Part shown: piece after piece, positions 1 through 9,951 of the stretch
Layout: each line of letters opens with the position of its first letter
Position numbering within the stretch: position 1 is the first letter of the stretch
Assembly: GCA_017304275.1 (NCBI GenBank)
Contig: JAFKKW010000360.1
Span: 1 to 11,593 of the forward strand
Direction: 5' to 3'
From: Hyphomicrobiales bacterium
GTDB lineage: Bacteria; Pseudomonadota; Alphaproteobacteria; Rhizobiales; Hyphomicrobiaceae
DNA: 11,593 bases
The notes under the pieces: generated by a model
What the model was told of the DNA's origin: nothing
The model's input: only the letters and a program-made list of their open reading frames with translations
Database searches by the model: none
Translations under genes and position numbers: made by a program

Positions 1-2
1 TC

Positions 3-497
3 TTCAATGTGACGGAAGACGCCCTCGTCTACACGGCCGCGGCGGCAAAGCTCACCCTTTCGGCCGATGCGAAACGGGAGCTGATGAATGCCTATCTCAC
101 GCTGACGCCGTGGCCGGATGCCATCGACGGTCTCAAGCAACTCAAGGCTTCCGGCGTGCGGATCATTACGATCGCCAATTTCAGCCACGATATGTTGCGC
201 GCCAATGCCGAGCATGCGGGGATCGCCGATCTCTTCGACGACTTGCTCAGCACGGAAGCAAATCATACCTACAAGCCCGACCCGCGTGCCTATGAGCTCG
301 GCGTCGAACGGCTCGGGGTGAAAAAAGAGGACATCGTTTTCGCTGCGTTCGGCGGCTGGGATGCGTACGGCGCCGCGAGCTTCGGATATCCGACCTACTG
401 GGTGAACCGTTTCAATCTGCCTGCCGAAACGCTCGGCATTGCCGCCGACCGGACGTCGAACGACTTTACCGGGCTGCTCGACTTCGTGCTCAAGTAA
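3..497 (+). CDS. Haloacid dehalogenase type II family protein (5' end outside window)
   Basis: HAD-superfamily hydrolase of the L-2-haloacid dehalogenase-like (type II) group, presumably cytoplasmic. The frame is open to the left edge, so the start and the nucleophile-Asp motif lie upstream; the GTG at position 9 is probably internal. Visible are the motif II region (TIANFSHDML), the motif III lysine in HTYKPDPRAYELG, and the motif IV region FAAFGGWDAYGA followed by FGYPTYWVNR, a typical type II C-terminus. Characterised 2-haloacid dehalogenases have a Ser-Ser-Asn-x-Trp-Asp motif; here the Ser and Asn positions are Phe/Ala/Gly while the Trp-Asp remains, so true dehalogenase activity is doubtful. 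It ends 11 nt before the convergent cysK stop, with no clear terminator between them. The family call is firm; the substrate is unknown. Confidence 0.9.
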   Translation, partial: FNVTEDALVYTAAAAKLTLSADAKRELMNAYLTLTPWPDAIDGLKQLKASGVRIITIANFSHDMLRANAEHAGIADLFDDLLSTEANHTYKPDPRAYELGVERLGVKKEDIVFAAFGGWDAYGAASFGYPTYWVNRFNLPAETLGIAADRTSNDFTGLLDFVLK

Positions 498-508
498 GCC
501 TCACGGTC

Positions 509-1498
509 TCACGGCGTCGGGAACAGGTCGCTCGTGAGGTAGCGCTCTGCCGATGACGGCGCGAAGGTCACGATCGTCTTGCCTGCGAACGCGGGGCGAC
601 GTGCGATCTCGAGCGCGGCGGCGATGTTGGCGCCGGTCGAAATGCCGCCGGGGATGCCTTCGAGCTTGGCGATGCGCCGCGCGGTCTCGAACGCCTGGTC
701 GTTGGAGACCGTGATCACCTCGTCGATCAGCCTGGTGTCGAGCACGGCCGGCACGAACCCCGCGCCGATGCCCTGGATCTTGTGCGGACCCTTCTGGCCG
801 CCGGACAGGACAGGACTCGCCTCCGGCTCGACGGCGACAATCTTCAGCCCCGGAATGCGAGGTTTCAACACGCGGCCTACTCCGGTGATGGTGCCGCCCG
901 TGCCGACGCCCGCAACGACGACGTCCACGTTGCCGCCGGTATCCTTCCAGATCTCCTCGCCGGTCGTGCGCTCATGCACGAGCGGGTTCGCCGGGTTGTC
1001 GAACTGGGCCGGGATAACGGCGTTGGGCAGCTCCTCTGCGAGCTCCCTGGCGCGCGCGATCGCCGCGCCCATCCCACCCGCGGCCGGGGTGAGCACCAGC
1101 TTGGCGCCGAGATGAGCAAGGATCTTGCGGCGCTCGATCGACATCGACTCCGGCATGACGAGGATGAGATCGTAGCCGCGTGCGGCGGCAACGAAGGCGA
1201 GCGCGATGCCGGTATTGCCCGATGTCGGCTCGATCAGGACCGACTTTCCGGGCTCGATCCTGCCCTGCTGCTCGAGGCTGTCGATCAGCGAGACGCCGAT
1301 GCGGTCCTTGACCGACGACAGCGGGTTGAAGAACTCGAGCTTCAAGAGGATGCGTGCGCCGGTCTTGTCTTCGGCCTGCAGCCGGTTCAACGCGACGAGC
1401 GGCGTATGGCCAATGGTTTCGGTGACGTTGTCATAGACACGGCCGCGGCCCCACGACGTGGTGGTGGCCAGCGTCTTGATGTCCAGAATCTCGTTCAT
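509..1498 (-). CDS. cysK: Cysteine synthase A (O-acetylserine sulfhydrylase)
   Basis: PLP-dependent fold-type II enzyme that makes L-cysteine from O-acetylserine and sulfide, the last step of assimilatory cysteine synthesis; cytoplasmic. The 329-aa product is close to the usual family length (about 310-330). Landmarks in order: the entry motif [13 protein letters not shown], the PLP-lysine motif SSVKDRIG, the substrate loop [12 protein letters not shown], the glycine-rich phosphate cup [11 protein letters not shown], then GIGAGFVP, and a C-terminal [11 protein letters not shown] with SSAERYL. I chose the ATG at 1496-1498 because homology begins shortly after it. The frame stays open to 1888, but that extension is Arg-rich, low-quality sequence. 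A weak CGGAG lies about 10 nt upstream. It is transcribed divergently from the small membrane protein at 1786. CysM is the alternative, but the motifs favour CysK. Confidence 0.95.
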   Translation of the reverse strand: MNEILDIKTLATTTSWGRGRVYDNVTETIGHTPLVALNRLQAEDKTGARILLKLEFFNPLSSVKDRIGVSLIDSLEQQGRIEPGKSVLIEPTSGNTGIALAFVAAARGYDLILVMPESMSIERRKILAHLGAKLVLTPAAGGMGAAIARARELAEELPNAVIPAQFDNPANPLVHERTTGEEIWKDTGGNVDVVVAGVGTGGTITGVGRVLKPRIPGLKIVAVEPEASPVLSGGQKGPHKIQGIGAGFVPAVLDTRLIDEVITVSNDQAFETARRIAKLEGIPGGISTGANIAAALEIARRPAFAGKTIVTFAPSSAERYLTSDLFPTP

Positions 1499-1785
1499 GA
1501 TTTGATCGGCTCCGGTGTCAGCGGCATCTACTCGACTTGCCAGGCTAAGCGCCGGGCCGCGGTGCCCTAACGAAGAATATTCGAATTGCTTATTCACGCC
1601 GGCCAACGCGCCGCGAATTTGCACGAAATGTAATCCCTCACGGGCGCAACCCGGCGGTCCCTGGCGGGTTTCGGATGCGCGAGGCGCACCGCCTGCCTCG
1701 CCTCCCGACCGTGCTCCCGTGCGTTGGATGCACCTTTGGCGGGCGATCGCAGGCTCCAGCCTTACGCTACACAAAGGAGCTTGCC
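1499..1785. other. Divergent intergenic region between cysK and the small membrane protein gene
   Basis: This 287-nt region must carry the promoters of cysK (leftward) and the gene at 1786 (rightward). An AT-rich island around 1571-1600 contains GAATATTC and TTCGAA palindromes and is the likeliest cysK promoter or operator area. I could not assign convincing -35/-10 pairs. The rest is GC-rich, and I see no RNA gene in it. Confidence 0.4.
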
Positions 1786-2166
1786 ATGTCCGATCATCCC
1801 AAACCCGACGAACTCCCCGGCGGCGAACTTCCCCGCGTCGTCTACGAGACCGTGCTCGCGGCCTTCGTCTGGATGCTGCTCGCGGCATGGATCGCGTTCG
1901 GGACCGCGCGCGAAGCAGACTTCACGCTGGCGTTCGCGTCGCTCCTATTCTTCATCTTCTTTGCTATTCTCGCATTCCTCTCCGTCACCGCCCGCCATCA
2001 CATGGCGGCATCCGAGGAAACGCTGTCCCGCTTCCTGGCCGCGGACGTGGACACCGCGACCGGCCCGCTGTCCGGACGGGCGGCATGGGTCGAAATCGCC
2101 GTCATTCCGGTGGCTCTTGCCTTGGCCGCGACGCTGATCGGTATGGTTTATATGCTCACCGGCTGA
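1786..2166 (+). CDS. Small three-helix membrane protein, function unknown
   Basis: The 126-aa product is not one I recognise. It has a short polar N-terminus rich in Pro, Asp and Glu (residues 1-20), then two hydrophobic segments (about 21-40 and 46-68). A polar loop containing [14 protein letters not shown] follows, and then a third segment (about 101-124) ending at the C-terminus. That predicts an inner-membrane protein with three helices and no signal peptide. The ATG at 1786 is fixed by a strong AAAGGAG at 1773-1779, 6 nt upstream; the frame is open back to 1675, but those upstream codons look non-coding. It is divergent from cysK and followed by the exported protein gene in the same direction after about 120 nt. 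Nothing in the sequence gives a function. Confidence 0.8.
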   Translation: MSDHPKPDELPGGELPRVVYETVLAAFVWMLLAAWIAFGTAREADFTLAFASLLFFIFFAILAFLSVTARHHMAASEETLSRFLAADVDTATGPLSGRAAWVEIAVIPVALALAATLIGMVYMLTG

Positions 2167-2283
2167 CGGCTCCCGAGGCTTTAAGACCCCTCAGGTGCCG
2201 TTCTCGCCGGGCGCCCTCCAATTTTGCCATTATTTGGCCCGAAGTTTCCGGAGCGCATTCGCGGAGGCTTTCCGGGGGCTCCC

Positions 2284-4245
2284 TTGTTTCTGGTACGGCA
2301 ACTTTCCGCTGTTTCGGCTGCCGCTCTGCTGCTGGCCGCGGGTGTCCTTTCGCCCGTCGTTCCCGCGCGGGGCGCAGAGCCCTCCAAGACCTGCGAAGAG
2401 TTTGCAGACGTCGCGGTCCTTGCCTCGCCGCTCACAGCCTGGAAAGGCGCGCCGCTGCGCGTCGTCGTCGCCGCGGAACGGCCTTTCGACGGCGAGCTTC
2501 GATTGATCGCACCCGATGGCAGTGTCGCGGCCACCTCTCGAGACCGGCGCGGCGGACCGCCATACTCCTGGTTTGCCGAGGTCGCGCAGCCAGCCGCCGG
2601 CACGTGGAAAGCCACGATCACGCGCAGCGGTGCGGTGTTCACCGATTGCGATCAGATCACGCGCGAGATCGAGGTGCGCCCGAAAAATCCCGGAGGGCCG
2701 CGGCAGGCCGACGGCAGCGTGTGGCCCCTCCGTCTGTCGTGGACGCGCGAGACGGAAAACCTCTACTCGGCGTGGATCGAAAAGCTCTTCGACGCGCCGA
2801 TCGAGGAGTCGCTGTCCTGGAAGGCGCTTCACGAGGTGCTGCGCGACCGATCGCGCAATGTCCTCTTCAACCATCTCGGGCTGCGCGAGGACGAGCAGAA
2901 CCTTCTCATTCGTCCCGACTGCGCCGACCTCCCCTACTTCCTGCGCGCCTATTTCGCCTTCAAGATGGGCCTGCCATTCGGTTACTCGAAGTGCACGCGC
3001 GGCAGCGGCGGGCGGGCACCCAAGTGCACGCAATGGTGGAACATCCAGAAGGAGGAGCCGCCTCCGGCGCCGCCACCCGCTCAGGAGGTCGCGTCCGGCG
3101 GCAGCCTGTTTGCGATGTTCGATACGCCGGCCGCCGCGCCTTCCTCTTCGGCGCTCAAACTTCCTCCGAAGCCGAAGGGGCTCGTGCCGGGCTTCGGATA
3201 CTACATGCGCACGACGCTCGCGAACGGCGTGCATTCCGGCAACGGCCGAACCGCGGCGGATGACAACGCCACGGATTACTATCCTGTGTCCTTGGCGCAG
3301 GAGACCTTGCGGCCCGGCACCATCTACGCCGACCCCTACGGGCACGTCCTGGTTCTGACGCGGCGTGTTGCGCAAACGGACGCCTCGGCCGGCGTCTTTC
3401 TCGCCGTCGACGGGCAACCCGATGGGACGGTCGCCCGCAAGCGGTTCTGGCGCGGTAATTTCCTGTTCGCTCAGGATCCGGCTCTCGGCAGTCCGGGCTT
3501 CAAGCGCTTCCGACCGGTCGTGCGCGGGAAAGGCGGCCTGCGCCAGCTCACCAACGCCGAGATCGAGAAAAATCCCGACTACGGCGATTTCTCGCTCGAT
3601 CAATCGAAGCTCGCGATCGAGGACTTCTACGACCGCATGGACGACGTCATGTCGCCGGCGCCGCTCGATCCCGAGCGCGCGATGAAGGAAGCCATCACGG
3701 CGCTCGACGAGCAGGTCAACGCGCGCGTGACCTCGGTCGAGAACGGCCGCAAGTACCAGGCGGGCGGCGGCGCGGAGGTCGCTATTCCGGACGGCGCTTC
3801 GATCTTCGAGACGACGGGCGCGTGGGAGGACTTCGCGACGCCGTCGCGCGACCTGCGGCTTCTCATCGCCATCGATGTGGTCCGCGGATTCCCGGACCGC
3901 GTGGCGCGGCGACCCGAGCGGTATGCGATGCCGAGCGGCAAGGGCGTTGCGGACGTGAAGGCGGATCTCGAGCGCGTGCTCGCGTCAGAGCTCACGGCGC
4001 GTTCCTTCTCCTATACGCGCAGTGACGGATCGCCGTGGACGCTGACGCTCAAGGATATCGTCGACCGCATGCCGGCGCTCGAGATGGCCTACAACATCAA
4101 CGATTGCGTCGAGCTTCGTTGGGGAGCGGCCGAGGACGGCCAGGAGAGCGCGACCTGCAAACGGCGCGCGTCCGACGCCCAGCGCAAACGGATGGCGGCG
4201 TACCGCCCCTGGTTCAACGAACGGCGCCGGCCTCCGCGGCCTTAA
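2284..4245 (+). CDS. Large exported protein of unknown function with possible papain/NlpC-like Cys-His pair
   Basis: Product of 653 aa from the TTG at 2284. That start gives a classic signal peptide: Arg5, a hydrophobic core at about residues 8-27, and a likely cleavage after ARGA (residue 31). An upstream in-frame TTG at 2224 would add 20 residues but has a poor ribosome site; a GGGGG lies 5 nt and a GGAGG 16 nt before 2284. Visible parts: a beta-rich N-terminal section (about 35-135, PDGSVAATSRD to TITRSG); a helical section with RPDCADLPYFLRAYFAFKMG (Cys213); a proline-rich linker (about 255-265); a section with RPGTIYADPYGHVLVL (His354); and a charged C-terminal region ending in an Arg/Pro tail. 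Cys at a helix start and His in a GHVxxL strand recall papain-like/NlpC folds, but this is only inference. Seven Cys remain in the mature protein. No named family is recognised. Confidence 0.85.
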   Translation: MFLVRQLSAVSAAALLLAAGVLSPVVPARGAEPSKTCEEFADVAVLASPLTAWKGAPLRVVVAAERPFDGELRLIAPDGSVAATSRDRRGGPPYSWFAEVAQPAAGTWKATITRSGAVFTDCDQITREIEVRPKNPGGPRQADGSVWPLRLSWTRETENLYSAWIEKLFDAPIEESLSWKALHEVLRDRSRNVLFNHLGLREDEQNLLIRPDCADLPYFLRAYFAFKMGLPFGYSKCTRGSGGRAPKCTQWWNIQKEEPPPAPPPAQEVASGGSLFAMFDTPAAAPSSSALKLPPKPKGLVPGFGYYMRTTLANGVHSGNGRTAADDNATDYYPVSLAQETLRPGTIYADPYGHVLVLTRRVAQTDASAGVFLAVDGQPDGTVARKRFWRGNFLFAQDPALGSPGFKRFRPVVRGKGGLRQLTNAEIEKNPDYGDFSLDQSKLAIEDFYDRMDDVMSPAPLDPERAMKEAITALDEQVNARVTSVENGRKYQAGGGAEVAIPDGASIFETTGAWEDFATPSRDLRLLIAIDVVRGFPDRVARRPERYAMPSGKGVADVKADLERVLASELTARSFSYTRSDGSPWTLTLKDIVDRMPALEMAYNINDCVELRWGAAEDGQESATCKRRASDAQRKRMAAYRPWFNERRRPPRP

Positions 4246-4411
4246 CCATCGGCGGCGCGTGGTATCGATAGCCTGCCGGATGATTTCCGAACGGTATTGG
4301 TCGCGCATGTGTCGGCGGATTTGCGCGTCGAGGAGACGCCTCCCTCGATCGGGATCAGTCCGGAACCGTCAAGACGCGGCCGTTGCGGGCACGGTCCTGA
4401 CGCTCGCCATT

Positions 4412-4615
4412 TCAAGAAAAGGCCGGGCCAGGACGGACCCCAAGCCGCTTGAGCACAAAAGCCAGCGGACAGAAGCCAGTGACCGAGGCCTGCAGCAGGT
4501 TGAGGCCAACGAAGGCGGTGAGAAGCAGCCAGTACGGGCTGTGGAGATGGCTCAGGACGAGGCTTGCCAGGATCATGGTGCCGGCGAAGGCCAGCACGGC
4601 GCGGTCGATGGTCAT
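4412..4615 (-). CDS. DUF2892 family inner-membrane protein (YgaP C-terminal domain-like)
   Basis: The 67-aa product has two hydrophobic segments (about residues 5-21 and 28-46). The family hallmark [15 protein letters not shown] follows, with Cys49 in the GFCP motif. In E. coli YgaP a similar two-helix module follows a rhodanese domain; here it stands alone. The ATG at 4615 is set by an excellent AAAGGAGGA at 4624-4632. Its first bases overlap the stop of the preceding short ArsR-like frame (ATGA, 4612-4615), which suggests translational coupling. DUF2892 genes often neighbour persulfide-sensing ArsR regulators and rhodaneses, which fits a role in reactive-sulfur handling at the membrane. The molecular function is not established. 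It probably shares the minus-strand promoter at 4769-4797. Confidence 0.88.
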   Translation of the reverse strand: MTIDRAVLAFAGTMILASLVLSHLHSPYWLLLTAFVGLNLLQASVTGFCPLAFVLKRLGVRPGPAFS

Positions 4616-4761
4616 TTCGATGTCCTCCTTTGTTTGGATTTGCCCGGCGTGCAAAACAGTCCGCGCAACACCCCAATCAGATCGGCGACGTGCTCGTCTG
4701 GCGAGCACCTTATAAGACCTGCAGCCCGACACTCTTTGAGGCGAGCCCCTTTAACATTCAC
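4612..4761 (-). CDS. 49-codon ArsR-derived short frame (internally deleted second copy of the neighbouring repressor)
   Basis: A GTG-started frame of 49 codons plus stop. Its second half, [20 protein letters not shown] and a basic tail, matches the C-terminus of the adjacent repressor (DDRVVRLIGLLHELFCAPAK and a basic tail). Its first residues MNVK match MDIK there, and [13 protein letters not shown] resembles the AKLREGGFVATRR wing stretch. Helices 1-4, including the recognition helix and first sensing Cys, are absent, as is part of the wing. Cys37 corresponds to the second sensing Cys. The frame is intact, starts 7 nt after a -10-like hexamer exactly as the full-length gene does, and its TGA overlaps the DUF2892 ATG. 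It could be a decayed duplicate kept as a translated leader, or a functional small dimerisation peptide. Homology is clear by eye; expression is unproven. Confidence 0.6.
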   Translation of the reverse strand: MNVKGARLKECRAAGLIRCSPDEHVADLIGVLRGLFCTPGKSKQRRTSK

Positions 4762-4766
4762 ATTTT

Positions 4767-4798
4767 CTAAATTAGCTATTGCTTATATTAATGTCAAG
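4767..4798. repeat. Copy 1 of a 32-bp repeated promoter/operator element
   Basis: It matches 5213-5244 at 27 of 32 positions, in the same orientation. Within it, positions 4769-4788 form an imperfect dyad centred on TATT (AGC-TATT-GCT core). The probable role is the ArsR-family repressor operator overlapping the -10 region. Confidence 0.7.
4769..4797 (-). promoter_or_regulatory. Sigma70-type promoter for the mini-arsR/DUF2892 transcript
   Basis: On the minus strand a perfect TTGACA (4797-4792) is followed, after exactly 17 nt, by TAATTT (4774-4769). Seven nt later comes the GTG of the short ArsR-like frame, so the transcript would be nearly leaderless. The promoter lies inside the first copy of the 32-bp repeated element, so it is probably repressed by the ArsR protein. 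Confidence 0.6.
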
Positions 4799-4880
4799 TC
4801 TTTGCGGCGTGCTCATTGGTACGTCATGAGATCAACCACGCCCGATCCACCCGTCAGGGCATAACACTTTCCGTGCAAAG

Positions 4881-5207
4881 CTATTTCCGGGTTCTGCGGT
4901 GCCCGGGCTTGGCGGGCGCACAGAACAGCTCATGCAGCAAGCCGATGAGGCGAACAACGCGGTCGTCCTCCAGGCTGTAATAGATCGTCTGGGCATCGCG
5001 CCGCGTCGCGACGAAGCCGCCCTCCCGAAGCTTGGCAAGGTGTTGCGAGAGCGCAGATTGACTGAGCGGCACGACCGTCTCCAGGGCCGATACGGACCGC
5101 TCGCCGTTGTGCAACTCGCACAAAATCATCAGGCGATGCGGGTTGGCGAGCGCCTTGAGCAGCACAGCAGCGTCTTCGCTGTTCGATGCGAGATCTTTAA
5201 TATCCAT
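4881..5207 (-). CDS. ArsR-family repressor, SqrR/BigR/YgaV-type persulfide sensor
   Basis: The 108-aa winged-helix repressor has the order: helix 1-2 KALANPHRLMILCEL (Cys30), turn and recognition helix LSQSALSQHLAKLREGG (48-64), beta-wing FVATRRDAQTIYYSL (65-79), and a C-terminal helix LIGLLHELFC (Cys96) with a basic tail. The two Cys are 66 residues apart, the same spacing as Cys41/Cys107 of SqrR, where they form a sulfur bridge and release DNA. The metal-binding motifs of ArsR/SmtB sensors are not apparent. The start is the ATG at 5207. An extension to 5288 is possible, but it would run through the promoter (TTGACG-17-TAATTT) and give unlikely sequence. The gene is divergent from an RND efflux operon and upstream of the DUF2892 gene, so it likely represses itself and both neighbours. 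Family confidence is high; the inducer is inferred. Confidence 0.93.
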   Translation of the reverse strand: MDIKDLASNSEDAAVLLKALANPHRLMILCELHNGERSVSALETVVPLSQSALSQHLAKLREGGFVATRRDAQTIYYSLEDDRVVRLIGLLHELFCAPAKPGHRRTRK

Positions 5208-5209
5208 GT

Positions 5210-5237
5210 TTGCTAAATTAGATATTTCTGATATTAG
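5210..5237 (+). promoter_or_regulatory. Candidate promoter of the RND efflux operon
   Basis: On the plus strand, TTGCTA (5210-5215), a 16-nt spacer and TATTAG (5232-5237) give a moderate sigma70 match. It overlaps the arsR promoter and the operator dyad, so one bound repressor could block both directions. A leader of about 35 nt would carry the GGAAGGGA ribosome site at 5265-5272. Confidence 0.35.
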
Positions 5238-5244
5238 CGTCAAG
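5213..5244. repeat. Copy 2 of the 32-bp promoter/operator element, between arsR and the RND operon
   Basis: Same orientation and 27/32 identical to 4767-4798. The dyad core reads AGA-TATT-TCT; the flanking C/G pair of copy 1 is replaced by A/T, so complementarity is kept. The element covers the -35, spacer and -10 of the arsR promoter and lies within the only region available for the RND operon promoter. It is the likely shared operator. Confidence 0.72.
5215..5243 (-). promoter_or_regulatory. arsR promoter predicting a leaderless mRNA
   Basis: On the minus strand, TTGACG (5243-5238), a 17-nt spacer and TAATTT (5220-5215) are followed by only 7 nt before the ATG at 5207. No Shine-Dalgarno sequence precedes that ATG, so transcription would begin at or next to the start codon. 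The geometry is identical to that of the other copy. Confidence 0.55.
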
Positions 5245-5278
5245 CGCCGAATGCGCCACAGCGTGGAAGGGACGACGG

Positions 5279-6285
5279 ATGAAACCACTTGCCGGGCTGG
5301 TGCCGATTGTATGCCTGCTGGCGCTCACCGCAAGCGCCGCAGCGCGTGCCGCTGAGCCCCCGGCTTTCGAGGTGGAAGCCAGGGAGATCGATGATCTCAA
5401 GTCCGTCAACGCCACGGTGCGCAGCCGGGATCTGATCTATGCGCGCGTACGCACCCCGGGCACGGTCGCGTCGCTCAAGGTCGACGAAGGCACCGCGGTC
5501 AGCCAGGGTCAAGTGCTCGCCCTCGTCGCCGATCCCAAGATCGCACTCAAGATCAAGGCCATCGACGCGCGCATCGTCGCCGCGACCTCGCGCATGGAGA
5601 CGGCAAAGGTCGAACTCGACCGCTCGCGGACCCTCCTGAAGCAGGGCGTCTCACCGCAGTCCCGTGTCGATCAGGCGCAGACTGCCTACGACGTCGCCGC
5701 CAACGACCTGAAGGCGGCGCAAGCCGAGCGTGCGGTCGCCGAGACCGAGATCGAGGAGGGCGAGGTGCTGGCGCCGACGGCAGGCCGCATCCTCAAGGTA
5801 CCGGTCACCGAAGGCAGCGTCGTGCTCGCGGGCGAGAGCATCGCCACCATTGCGGCCAACGGCTATCTCCTGCGCCTCGAGCTGCCGGAGCGCTATGCCC
5901 GCTTCTTGAAGGTCGGTGATCCCGTCCGCCTCGGCGCGCGCGGTCTCGATACCTCCGAGGCGCCGGTTGCCGAAGGGCGCATCACGCAGGTCTATCCGGA
6001 GCTCGACAGCGGCCGGGTCATCGCCGATGCCGAGGTTGCCGATCTCGGCGGCTACTTCGTGGGGGAGCGGGTTCTGGTCTGGATCTCGGCGGGCAAGCGT
6101 CAGGCTTTCCTCGTGCCGCAGTCCTACGTCTTCCGCCGTTTCGGCATCGACTACGTGCGGCTCGCGCGTGAGGGCGGCTACACGGATGCCGTCGTGCAGG
6201 CAGGCCGCAACGTCCAAGAGCCCGACGGGCGGCAGAGCATCGAGATCCTCGCCGGCGTGGCTGCGGGCGACAGGCTGGTGAAGCC

Positions 6286-6289
<4 letters not shown>
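5279..6289 (+). CDS. RND efflux periplasmic adaptor (HlyD/membrane-fusion family)
   Basis: The 336-aa adaptor would link the inner-membrane RND pump to an outer-membrane channel. An N-terminal signal sequence (residues about 5-22, cleavage near ARA-AE) exports it. A first lipoyl half follows (about 60-85, TVASLKVDEGTAVSQGQVLA). Next comes an alpha-helical coiled-coil hairpin (about 86-160, with the turn near KQGVSPQSRVDQA). The second lipoyl half is at about 163-190 (APTAGRILKVPVTEGSVVLA), followed by a beta-barrel region and a membrane-proximal C-terminal domain. ATG 5279 is preceded by GGAAGGGA. Its stop overlaps the permease start (ATGA, 6286-6289), which marks an operon. It is divergent from the SqrR-type repressor, which probably controls it. 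Somewhat short for the family, but all expected parts are present. Confidence 0.93.
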
Positions 6290-9555
<3,266 letters not shown>

Positions 9556-9560
9556 CGGGC

Positions 9561-9607
9561 GGCCGCTGTTGCCAATGCAGCAGCGGCCGGAATGGCGGAA
9601 TTCCGCC
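9561..9607 (+). terminator. Hairpin pair after the RND operon (terminator-like, no U tract)
   Basis: Five nt after the permease stop, 9561-9571 pairs with 9578-9588 (11 bp with one G-U pair, 6-nt loop). A perfect 14-nt palindrome (GGCGGAATTCCGCC) follows at 9594-9607. There is no T run after either, so it is probably an mRNA 3'-end stabiliser or a weak/Rho-assisted terminator. Confidence 0.45.
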
Positions 9608-9825
9608 CCGCACGGGCTGCATGCCTGCTACCCGCGCGCCGGGTCAGAAATCACGATTTCGCCCACATTGCGCCTAGGACCGGCCACGTTGGAGACCGAT
9701 GATCCGATCGTTGTCTACAGACGGTTCGGTTCGGCGAAGGCTTCGGTAATTCTCAGCCCCCCAGCCCCCCGGGGTCGACGCTGGACCGGACCACCTGCCG
9801 CAAGGCGGAATCTGGACAATGCTTT

Positions 9826-9857
9826 GGCCGGCGCCTCGCGCCGGCCATTTCTTTTTC
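9826..9857 (+). terminator. Intrinsic terminator upstream of htpG
   Basis: A perfect 9-bp GC stem (GGCCGGCGC / GCGCCGGCC) with a 3-nt CTC loop is followed by ATTTCTTTTTCCCC. The T-rich side is only on the plus strand. It stands about 270 nt past the RND stop and just before the htpG promoter, so it insulates htpG from upstream reading or ends an unseen short transcript. Confidence 0.7.
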
Positions 9858-9884
9858 CCCACAGCCCGTTTCTTTCCCGCAAGC

Positions 9885-9913
9885 CTTGAATCCCCCGGCC
9901 CGACCGGCGATAT
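9885..9913 (+). promoter_or_regulatory. Candidate RpoH (sigma32) promoter of htpG
   Basis: CTTGAA (9885-9890), a C-rich 17-nt spacer and CGATAT (9908-9913) resemble the alphaproteobacterial heat-shock promoter form. The start of transcription would fall near 9920, about 30 nt before the htpG ATG. htpG is a classic heat-shock gene, which supports the call; the -10 match is only partial. Confidence 0.4.
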
Positions 9914-9951
9914 CACGGCCGGTTTTCGCTGGACTGTCAGGGCTTTCCAAG

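Larger units (their letters stand above)
9556..9951. other. Non-coding region between the RND operon and htpG
   Basis: This 396-nt stretch has no credible gene. It holds the hairpins at 9561-9607, an intrinsic terminator at 9826-9857 and a possible heat-shock promoter at 9885-9913. The part from about 9610 to 9820 shows no coding signal or tRNA-like fold by eye; it may belong to a small RNA ending at the 9826 terminator, but no convincing promoter was found. Confidence 0.5.

Noticed and set aside
1499..1888. 130-residue N-terminal extension of cysK
   Set aside because: Arg-rich sequence without homology that overlaps the divergent gene at 1786; the normal CysK N-terminus begins at 1498.
2230..3603. 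457-codon minus-strand open frame opposite the exported protein
   Set aside because: The plus-strand frame has a signal peptide and protein-like composition; the antisense product is low-complexity Arg/Gly/Ala.
3985..4350. Minus-strand stretch with protein-like LLDAQIRRHMRDQYRSEII downstream of DUF2892
   Set aside because: It looks helical and plausible for about 30 residues, but it runs into the antisense of the exported protein gene and has no ribosome site. It could be a relic, but I cannot support it.
4616..4732. N-terminal extension of the DUF2892 protein to 4732
   Set aside because: A strong AAAGGAGGA sits just before the ATG at 4615, and the upstream DNA is explained by the ArsR-like short frame in another phase.
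9569..9889. 106-codon plus-strand open frame in the intergenic region
   Set aside because: It contains the intrinsic terminator, has no ribosome site and shows no protein character.
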